A DNA stretch of 64,000 nucleotides. Source: Triticum aestivum. Taxonomy: Eukaryota > Streptophyta > Magnoliopsida > Poales > Poaceae. Under the pieces are notes generated by a model that was given only the letters and a program-made list of their open reading frames with translations, made no database searches and had not been told where the DNA came from. Within the stretch, counting starts at the first letter, position 1. Every line of letters starts with the position of its first letter. Made by a program: the position numbers and the translations under genes. This document shows positions 55,603-64,000 of the stretch, one piece after another. The stretch is from NCBI RefSeq assembly GCF_018294505.1, contig NC_057795.1, positions 520,443,512-520,507,511 of the forward strand, given 5' to 3'.

Positions 55603-56042
55603 GTAGCCCCTGAACCAGGCTTCAATGACGATGAGTCCGGCCCGCAGTCTTGTCTTCGACATTGCAAGGCGGGTTCCATCTCCGAATACTCCAAAGTAAT
55701 TATCGAACATTAAAACCATGTCCGGATCCGCAAAATGATCTTCACATACCACCGTAGAGAGAATGATATTTCATAGATGCAATCTGCTGACAACATTTTT
55801 AGACAACGTGACGTGTCATTACGGTCGGGTCATTATTCGAACTGTTTTCCCGCAACCAGCCAAAGCGCATATTGCGAGGCGGTTTCCTTGACACGTCTTG
55901 TCAAAGCAGAGATCGTGTCCCCTTATTACGAGATTCTCATCAATACGGGTATGGGTAATCCCATCACGCCATCAATCGTGACGCTTGGGAAGTAAGCGAT
56001 TCTCAACGGGTAAGTGGGGAGGCGCACCGCTTTCGTCGCCTC

Positions 56043-56050
56043 TATAAAGG
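56043..56050 (+). promoter_or_regulatory. TATA box of the element B opposite-strand gene
   Basis: TATAAAGG on the plus strand, about 110 bp before the expected start codon at 56154, followed by a C/T-rich leader. Confidence 0.6.
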
Positions 56051-56153
56051 GATAAGAGTTCCCTATTTTTACCCACGCCTTCTTCTTCCTTTGCTCATCC
56101 TTGCCTCCTCGAGCTCCAGCGCCCTAGCCCAAGTCTTCTCCACATAGCTAAAC

Positions 56154-59100
56154 GTGTCTGGAGGAGGAGGCAAGTGGGTGGCCTCCACCATGAAGGAGAA
56201 GCATATCACGAAGCTTCGGGCGGCCGGATACTTGGCCGCAGACATCATGGACCGGCTACCGGACGCCGGGCAGATCATTCCAACTCCAGAACATCACGAG
56301 AGGGTCGTGTTTGTCGCCCACTTTGTCCGTGGACTGGGATTTCCACTTCATCCCTTCGTCCGCGGGCACATGTTCTACTACGGGCTAGATTTCCATCACC
56401 GAGCCGCGCGGTGCTAACTGGGCAGCGACCCACGAGTTCCGATCCGGAACCCCCATGCGGCTCACCTCCTGGGAAAAGAAGGGCCTGGCCTGGGGCAAAC
56501 CTACAGAGCTAACCGGACTCCAAAACTGCATTAAGAGCATGAAGGACAAGAACATCAAGCTTGTCAACGTAATCCAGGTCATGCTCGTTCTCCGGTTTCT
56601 TCCGTGCCAAAGGCGGGCATTCAATCTGTGGGAGTTCGTCCTGGCCGAACACCAAACGCTTCGAAAGCTCTATGACATGACGCACAAAGGCGCATGGAAG
56701 GAGTTGTTCAAGGCCTCCGAAGTACCTCCCCCCACATCCGAGGACCGCGGACTTCATGCCCCCCCCCCCCCCCCCCCGTCCGGTGAGTTTTCTGACTACC
56801 ATCGGATTCGGTTCTTCCCAATATATTCATGGGGGAGTCTTAAGTAATTGTGCATATTTGATCAGGATTATGTGCAGACAGCGTTGTAGATTGACTGTCC
56901 GGCTCCGCTGCCAGAAGGCCCAGCTGATGCTCTCCTGACGGAGATGCTAGTCCCGGCGCCCTTCAAGGCACCGGAGAACAAGGCCGAAAAGAAGGCCCCG
57001 GGGACCAGGAAGGGTCTCCGGCGTAAGGTTGTACCGGAAGCCTCCTTCGAAGACGATGAGGCACACTCCTCCCCCGAAGGGGAGGAAGAAGAAGAAGGGG
57101 CCACCCCATCCGGAAAGGATGAGAAACCTAGGAAGGCGGACCAAGAGCCGGGAGAGGCCCCCGGCGCAAGGCCGTCATACCCACGTCGTCCGGAGACGAC
57201 GAGGCAGATTCCTCCCGCGGAGGCGGGGGGAAACACAAAGAAGTTCTGCCTGCCCGCACTGGGGAGGAGAAAAAGAGGAAAGACGCCCCGGGGGGTGGCT
57301 GGGATGTCCAAGAAGGGAAAGACGTCCCTTCTGGACTACTCCACCACGACCGCGCATAGCGAGGAAGGGTGGCTGCCCAGGGGGGAAGCCCCTGGCAAGA
57401 TCGTAAGTCTCTGCACTCTGTTGTACTTTAGTGCGACTTTGCTTCATTGTATTGTTATAACGCCGAACATGTATGCAGTCCGGCCAGGGTCCATCCTGAG
57501 GTACCGTCTTTGGATGGATCCTTGAGTGATTCGGTGATGAACTCGCTCCCGACGGCCACTACTCCTCAACCTGCGGATGACACGGAGGTGTTGTCCCAAA
57601 GGCTCCCAGAGCAGGAGGAGGTGACCCTGGAGACGCCCTAAGGAGGAATTCCAGATGTTGGACACGTGGGGTTCAAGATCCCCATGGATCATGCCGATGA
57701 GAGCCGCAGCAAGCCGGGCTCTCATCCGGACATTGTGCCGGAGCCGTCGATGGTTCCGGATACGGGCAGGCGGCCCCTTGCTAAGGAGGGCGAGCCGTCC
57801 GTGCCGATGACTTCTGTTACGCCAGAGGCGTCGGATAGTCTGCTGGAAGCGCTTCGCGACACTTCCATGGACGAAGAGCACCGTACTCTTATGAGTGTGG
57901 TGATTCAGAAGGTTTTGTCCGCCAAGCGTGGACTAACCGAAGCTTGCACCAGCCTCCTGACAGGCTTTGAGGTAAGTAATAAAAATGTGTGAAATTACCA
58001 CCCGATAGGTAGTAGCCCCGGATACTCTGTTTGGTGTTCGGAAAGAAAAGCCAAATAGAGGGTCAATTATAATCTGCATGAGTCTAATAATAAGTATGCA
58101 TGTGAATAAGCAGGTTGTGCTGCTTGCCGCTACTGTCCGCACAGCCGAGGTCGCCGGACTAAAGCGGGACCTGGAGCAGGCGCAGGGGGAGCTCGACCTC
58201 ACGAAGAGGTAGCTTGAAGAGAACAAAGGTGAGTGATTCCCCGCTCTCATGTAATGAAGGATAGATAAAATTGGTTAGTCTAACGACGAATCATTGTGAC
58301 TATGTAACTGGGGCCACCACCGAAGTGGCGTCCCTGAAGAAAGCGTTGTCCAAGGCTGAAGACAAGGCGGCCTTGGAATGCAAGGAGCGCGAAAAGCAAG
58401 ATGCTAGAGTGGGCGAGGTACAGCAAGAGCTCCAGGAGCTAGGCAAGAAGTTCGAGTCCGTGGAGCATGATCTTAAAATGAAAGAGGACGAGCTTGCGAA
58501 GGCCCTTGCGAGTATGAAAGACACCAAGGCCAAAGTCGACAAGGCACAACAGGAAATCCAGGCGGCCAAGAAGATAGCGGCGGGTAAGCCATTCTTTATG
58601 CAAAGCAAACGTGTGGAGGAGGCGTTTCTTTTACTTACCCGAATTCGGAGCTCTCTAGGGGCATTCGCAGATCTGCCATGCAGCGTCTCAGACGCCGCGG
58701 AGTTCTAACATGCCGAGGAGGGGAGCTCCACGGAGAAGCTGTTCTGGTCCCAATATGCTGGGGCCGAACACCCAATGCCTCTGAGTGACCAACTGAAGAA
58801 GTTGGTCAAACTCCACAGGGCGGCCGAAGTGGCTATGAAAGATTTCATAGTCTGGATGTGGCCTGGTGAGCCCCTTCCCACTAGCTACTTCAGCTTGATC
58901 AAGGGGATGGTGGATACCTGTCCGCGGCTTGAAGTTATCAAGCGATCCGTTTGCATTGAGGGTGCTCGCCGGGCCTTTGCCCGTGCGAAGGTGCATTGGG
59001 GCAAGCTGGATGCGGAGAAGCTGGTGAAGGATGGGCCACCGGAGGGCAAGGCGCATCGCTATCCCGAGAAGTATTACAATGGCGTTATGAAGGGCGCTCG

Positions 59101-59155
59101 TCTCGTGGCCTATGAATGTGGCAAGGATAAGATCTTTGAATCAATGTACCTCTGA
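56154..59155 (+). pseudogene. Element B opposite-strand accessory gene, multi-exon, internally deleted
   Basis: Same kind of gene as in elements A and C. At 56154 GTG stands where family members have ATG (next residues SGGGGKWVASTMKEKHI). The N-terminal half of the transposase_28-like domain ends at FHHRAARC, and the frame then shifts to EFRSG...RLTSWEKKGLAWGKPTELTG. The middle of the domain present in element A is absent. A 19-base C-run (56759-56777) encodes a proline tract. Predicted GT-AG introns are 57403-57478, 57972-58113 and one with donor at 58229 whose acceptor is unclear. The 3' exon carries a coiled coil (VASLKKALSKAEDKAALECK..., to about 58580), a TAA at 58706, and a conserved C-terminal domain (VHWGKLDAEKLVKDGPPEGK, YYNGVMKGARLVAYECGKD) ending at TGA 59153. 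Function unknown. Confidence 0.72.
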
Positions 59156-60345
59156 CGCTGTTGTAATATAAGGATGAAGTTACTTGTGCTATGTAGCACT
59201 CTTTGATTTAAAATATTACATTCTGTGCGGTTGTTTATTAAATTCTGAAAGTAGGCCAGTCGTCGGCTTCCGCCCCCACGTAACTAGCACCGGGGTGTTC
59301 CTGGAAAATCCCGGATACTCTTTACCCAAATTTTTGGTCCCTTAAGGAGGTATCCGACGCAGCGAACGAGGCAATCGGACTATGCAGCTTTATAACTTTC
59401 ACTTAGCCATAGAAGTCTACAATTTTAAATTTCGGCGAAGCCCCTAGAATTCAGAAGGCCGAATTGGGGCGCTATACACGCCTAGATCGGACGGAGCCGA
59501 TTCCTCGCCTAAAGTGGGAAAATCTTTAAGGATTCTAAGACCTCTCGAACAGCGACCAGCTCTCTCCGCATCATGCCGGTTAGTTTTCGGCTTTCTCTAC
59601 TGAGGTGCTTGTCTAGAAGAACCGGGACACAATCATAGTAGTTCTCCCTGTGCTACCTTAGCCGATATAACGAAACGTAAGGTACCAAAACAAGGGAGCT
59701 GGGAAAACCCAACTATTGACCCAAGACGTGATTCAAAGCTGATGCATATAGTGCTATAAGTTTGGGGTGCCGCACTGTTGAAAGTATTCGGACTTGTTTT
59801 GTCGTATTATGAGGCGCCACATGAAGCCCCTGGCAAACTAATCGTTCCAAGGTGTATGGATGTAATATTAAATAAATATTTGTAAGAAAAATGCGCAAAT
59901 AGGAATAATAAGCTGACGCTATATATTATCTCCCATTGATGAATAATACGTTTAAGCATATCTTTACAACGGTAGCGTTTAAGCAGAAGTAAATAGGACT
60001 ATTTAACATGTCCTATCCAAGGGCAGGCTGCATGTAGGTATGTAAAACAGGTATAACGATTGTGAGCAGATTGCACCTGGGTATTTCCTTTTGTGCGCAA
60101 AGCCTGTTGCCTCCTTGGTTTTCTCTCCTATGTAAGTCCGACAATCCGGCTCTTCTGAACAGGCTGCTCTAAAGCAATGTCCTGAAAAATAAAAAGGGAG
60201 GGTTATGAAGGTATGTAGCGGTTGTACCGCACTGTTGACTGAGTCATTGTTGCGCCTCCGCCTATGCCCATGGTATTTTGAGTGCGTAATTGTGTACGTG
60301 TGGCACGAATGCTGCTTTGATGGGGCTTGAGCGGAGGCCGGACTG
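59156..60345. other. Spacer where element B has lost its pol genes
   Basis: No frame with RT, RNase H or integrase motifs on either strand. AT-rich near 59160-60000. In a complete relative, pol would stand between the protease on the right and the end of the convergent opposite-strand gene on the left. Confidence 0.6.
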
Positions 60346-60990
60346 CTAGTCGCGCTCCTGACGTGCCTGATGATCCTGTTGCGGGGTGCTTGAAGTTGTT
60401 GTCGCCGGATTGGTGGTTTGTTGGAGGAGGCCGTATTGTACTTCCGCCGCGAGGGCTGCAGTATGCTCTTCTGTTCGGAGAGAGCGGTCCATGTTTCCGT
60501 TGGCTGTTATGACCCCGCGCAGTCCTGGCATCTTGAGCTTGAGGTATGCATAGTGTGGTACCGCATTGAATCTAGCGAATGCGGTTCGTCCAAGAAGTGC
60601 GTGGTCACCACTACGGAAAGGGACGATATCGAAGATTAACTCTTCGCTTTAGAAGTTATTCAGAGATCCGAAGACCACTTCCAATGTTATAGAGCCCGTG
60701 CAACGGGCCTATACTCCAGGAATTACACCTTTAAAGGTGGTTTTGGTGGGCTTGATCCTTGAAGGGTCGATGCCCATTTTATGCACCGTGTCCTGATAAA
60801 GCGGCTGCTGCCGCCGTCCATAAGGACTCGTGTGAGGTGGAATCCGTCTATGATTGGGTCTAGGACCAATGCAGCTGAGCCGCCATGACGGATGCTAGTA
60901 GGATGATCCCTAAGATCAAAGGTGATCGGACAAGCTAACCATGGGTTGAATTTGGGGGCGACTGGCTCCATCACATAGACGTCCCGTAGT
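60346..60990 (-). pseudogene. Element B aspartic protease region
   Basis: On the minus strand ALVLDPIIDGFHLTRVLMDG leads into the active-site motif LMDGGSS near 60835, the same DGGS variant as in element C. The fold continues through frameshifts and stops to MPGLRGVITANGNMDRSL and RTEEHTAALAAEVQ near 60400. It cleaves the polyprotein in active relatives. Here it is clearly inactive. Confidence 0.75.
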
Positions 60991-61045
60991 GCTCACTTCC
61001 GTTCCCGCCTGGGAATGTGAGTGGCGTAGATCATGTTGACCGTTT

Positions 61046-63601
61046 TCACCTGGGGGGCGGGGATTTCTTCTGTCCCCTCGTGTTCGGACGCCGGGGCTCT
61101 TCGTCATCGTCATTGTGCAGCCCCTTATCCTTGTTTTCGGCGTTTATTTTGCCGGCCTTTTTGAACACCCAGCAGTCTCTGTTGGTGTGGTTGGCTGGCT
61201 TATCCGGGGTGCCATGAATTTGGCACGAGCGCTCCAGTATATGGTCTAGACTGGATGGTCCCTGATTGTTTCTTCTCAATGGCTTCTTCCGCTGACCGGA
61301 CTTGGCTCCGCTGAATCTGGCGTTGACTGCCATGTCTTCAGTGATGTCGCCATTGTTCCATCGCTTATGTCTGTTGCGCCGTGGCTTGCCGTTATTGTCG
61401 CGAACATCCAAAGTTCCAGAATGTGGCATAGTGCTGCTGCGAGCCAACCAACTGTCCTCTCCTCCGCAAAACCAGGTCATTAGTGTTGAGAGAGCTGCCA
61501 TGGACTTGGGTTTTTCCTGGCCGAGGTGTCGGGCGAGCCACTCGTCACGGATATTATGCTTAAAAGCCGCCAGGGCTTCGGCGTCCGGACAGTCGACTAT
61601 TTGGTTCTTTTTAGTTAGGAACCGAGTCCAGAATTTCCTGGCCGACTCTCCGGGCTTTTGAGTAATGTGGCTCGAGTCATCGGCGTCCGGTGGTCGCACA
61701 TATGTGCCCTGGAAGTTGTCGAGGAATGCATCTTCCAGGTTTTCCCAACTGCCACTGGAATTTGCTGGCAGGCTGTTTAACCAGTGTCGGGAAGGTCCTT
61801 TTAGCTTAAGGGGAAGATACTTGATGGCGTGTAGATCGTCTCCGCGGGCCATGCGAATGTGGAGAAGGAAATCTTCGATCCATACTGCGGGGTGTGTTGG
61901 GCCATCGTATGATTCGATGTTTACGGGTTTGAACCCTTCTGGGAATTCATGATCCATCACTTCGTCAGTGAAGCAGAGGGGGTGCGCGACGCCTCTGTGC
62001 CGGGCTATGTGGCTACGCAGTTCGAATTGCTCTGGGTGACTGTGTTCGGCCCGACCGGACTTGTTGATAGTGTATCCGGCATGACGGTCGTCATCGCGCG
62101 TTTGGGTATTGCGACGGAACAATGGCGACAACACTGCCATCGTCGCTTATGTTCCGTAAATCGATCTTGGCTGTCCTGCTTTGTTTTCCAGTATATCTTG
62201 CAGGTCCTGCCTATTTCCCCGGGCCGTAGGGTATTGGTGTGGTGGTGGGGGCTGGTATTCGGGCTGATACGCCGTTTCATCCCGGCCACGAGGTGGCCGG
62301 TCAGCCATGTGGTGCTCGAGTCCATATTCCTCGGCTGCCAGGACTTCAGTCCATCTATCTAGGAGCAGGTCTTGATCAGCTTGAAGTTGTTGTTGCTTCT
62401 TTTTCAGGCTCCTCGCAGTGGCCATAAGCCGACGCTTGAAGCGCTCCTGCTCTACAGGATCCTCAGGCACGCCGAACTCGTCGTCGCCAAGGCTAATCTC
62501 GTCTTCGGAGGGAGGCATGTAGCTGTCCTCCTCCGGGTATCCGTTCATCTCCTGTTTGCCTGGGCTGACCTGCTCATCTTCCTGCTCGGCCTACTCAAAG
62601 GATGGCTGATCAGGGTTGTATTCCTCTTCGGCACCATCCGGATTGTTTTTGTCTCCTGGGCCGGTATTGCTGTGGCGGGGCTTGGAATGGCGTCGACGAC
62701 GCCAATGCTTTGTTTTTCTCCCTGAGGGGTTATCCTCCATTGCCTCATCGCCATTGGTTACCTTCAGAGTGTCCACCATATATATATCGTATGAGGAGGT
62801 GGCTGTCCACCGTCCTGTGAGCGGTGGTTCATGTACTTCTCCGGCATCGTCATCCATACCGTCGATGTCTTCAGAGTCGAAGTCAAGCATGTCGGTTAAA
62901 TCATCAACTGTGGCAATGAAGTGGGTGGTGGGTGGGCAGCGAATTCCTTCGTTGCCCGCTTCCCACTCGAGCCGGACATAGTTCAGCCAAGAGCCTCCTG
63001 ACAAAGAGAGATACTTTAATGAGTTTAGCATGTCGCCAAAGGGCGAGTGCTGGAAGATATCTGCAGCGGTAAACTCCATTACCGGAGCCCAACCAGGCTC
63101 GGCGGGCTCGGGAGCGCGCGGACTGGAACCTACAACCGGATACGAGTTCGGGGGTTCGGAGTCACAGGCTTCCTTAGAGGTGAGGCCTGTGTTCGGCTCC
63201 AGCGCCGATGAGTGTGTGGCCTGCGGGGCGGGGTCCATCCACCCGTCCTTGGGCCACGTGATCTGTTCCGGATTTAGGTCCGGGATTACTGCAGGGGTAA
63301 TATCCCGAGCACTGTCCGACAACAGGTCTAGGCCGCGCTCGTCGTGACTGCCCGGCACTCTTGGCACATTCCTAATTCTGTCGAAGATCAAGTCTCCGCG
63401 GATATCAGCCGTGTAGTTCAGGTTTCCGAACCTAATCTGGTGGCCAGGGGCGTAGCTGTCGATCTGCTCCAGATGGCCAAGCGAATTGGCCTGCAGTGCG
63501 AAGACGCCGAACACGAAGATCTGTCCGGGGAGAAAAGTCTCACCCTGGACCGTGTTGTTGACGGTGATTGAAGGAGCCATCGAGCCCCGCAGCGACGACA
63601 C
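61046..63601 (-). pseudogene. Element B gag
   Basis: One minus-strand frame of about 850 codons from 63601 to 61046, interrupted by TAG at 62593-62591 and TAA at 62149-62147. The N-terminal third (MAPSITVNNTVQGETFLPGQ) is acidic and of unknown fold. A coiled stretch (LKKKQQQLQADQDLLLDRW) follows. The last third is the Retrotrans_gag core (FPEGFKPVNIESYDGPTHPA, LKGPSRHWLNSLPANSSGSW, GESARKFWTRFLTKKNQIVD) with a C..H..H..C knuckle-like site (CQIHGTPDKPANHTNRDC) near 61220. It begins soon after the primer-binding site of the 5' LTR, as expected. Confidence 0.88.
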
Positions 63602-63627
63602 AGAGGAACTCTCAATGAAAGCACCAA

Positions 63628-64000
63628 TGTCGGTGTCAAAACTGGCGGATCTCGGCTAGGGGGTCCCGATCTGTTCGTCTTAGGCTGATGGTAACAGGAA
63701 GCAAGGGACACAATGTTTACCCAGGTTCAGGCCCTCTCGATGGAGGTAAAACCCTACTTCCTGCTTGATTAATATTGACGATATGAGTAGTACAAGAGTA
63801 GATCTACCACGACATCGTAGAGGCTAAACCCTAGAAGCTAGCCTATGATGATTATGATTGTAATTGTAATCGGCATTCTACGGACCAACCTCTCCGGTTT
63901 ATATAGACACCGGAGAGGGCTAGGGTTTACATGGAGTTGGTTACAAGGAAGGAAATATAATAACCAGATGGCCAAGCTTGTCTTCCACGCAAAGGAGAGT
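63628..64000 (-). repeat. 5' LTR of element B, partial
   Basis: Plus-strand TGTCGGTGTCAAAACTGG through ...AAAGGAGAGT at the window end, about 373 of an expected 483 bp. On the minus strand the LTR ends ...GACACCGACA and is followed by TTGGTGCTTTCATTGAGAG, the likely primer-binding site. A TCTATATAAA TATA box on minus corresponds to plus 63898-63907. Confidence 0.9.

Larger units (their letters stand above)
55120..64000 (-). mobile_element. Fatima-like gypsy element B (sense minus), pol-deleted, runs past window end
   Basis: 3' LTR at left (55120-55602), the opposite-strand gene next to it, protease and gag on the minus strand, and 5' LTR from 63628 to beyond the window. RT, RNase H and integrase are missing between 59156 and 60345, so the copy is a deletion derivative that would need helper enzymes. 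Between the LTRs I count about 19 differences in 373 aligned positions (about 5 percent). Confidence 0.88.

Noticed and set aside
60327..60639. Plus-strand frames in element B
   Set aside because: They are the reverse of the protease region on minus, which has recognisable motifs.

Overview
The window is plant nuclear DNA made almost entirely of transposable elements. I find no host gene, tRNA, rRNA or CRISPR array. Nested Ty3/gypsy elements of the Tat and Athila lineages, a CACTA end with a conserved terminus, L1-type LINEs, and LTR and subterminal sequences that I recognise from wheat and its relatives all point to a Triticeae grass (wheat, Aegilops or barley group). Family names such as Fatima-like, Sabrina-like and WHAM-like come from memory of the LTR sequences, not from a search.

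Layout, left to right. Positions 1-5001 are one end of a CACTA DNA transposon with several tandem arrays inside (about 757, 75, 71 and 71 bp periods), ending in a CACTA terminus at 5001. It interrupts a decayed gypsy pol remnant (5002-6929), followed by unclassified sequence and a possible LTR (from about 8855). A nearly full-length L1-type LINE (9201-14792) sits in that possible LTR with a perfect 12-bp target-site duplication (TSD). Unclassified sequence with a 317-bp tandem repeat follows (to about 17500). Next comes the 3' half of an Athila-like gypsy element (about 17500-23115) and a minus-strand LINE fragment (23116-24129).

From 24130 to 52096 lies a nested stack. A minus-strand Fatima-like element (A) is split by a Sabrina-like non-autonomous element (25160-33547, TSD GGGCC) and by a Tat-lineage gypsy element (C, 34009-51271, TSD CATTC). 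C itself carries a 4.1-kb TG...CA element, probably a solo LTR (E, 43322-47423, TSD TAATC). Element A ends in the window where a gag-bearing gypsy element (D) begins at 52097. D is cut at 55120 by a second Fatima-like element (B, minus strand) that runs past the window end.

The most notable biology is a second transcription unit in the three Tat-type elements A, B and C. Besides gag-pol in the sense direction, each carries an intron-containing gene on the opposite strand near the 3' LTR. Each such gene has its own TATA box, an N-terminal domain like the Pfam 'putative gypsy type transposon' family (PF04195), and, where the 3' part is present (B, C), a coiled coil and a conserved C-terminal segment. 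A second theme is a likely autonomous/non-autonomous Athila-type pair. The Sabrina-like element lacks pol but shares about 1.2 kb of 3' non-coding sequence with the pol-bearing Athila-like element. Both have internal copies of their polypurine-tract motif folded into GC hairpins, and the Sabrina-like element has two tRNA-Asp primer-binding sites in tandem. All coding regions carry stops or frameshifts, so these copies are probably immobile unless helped in trans.
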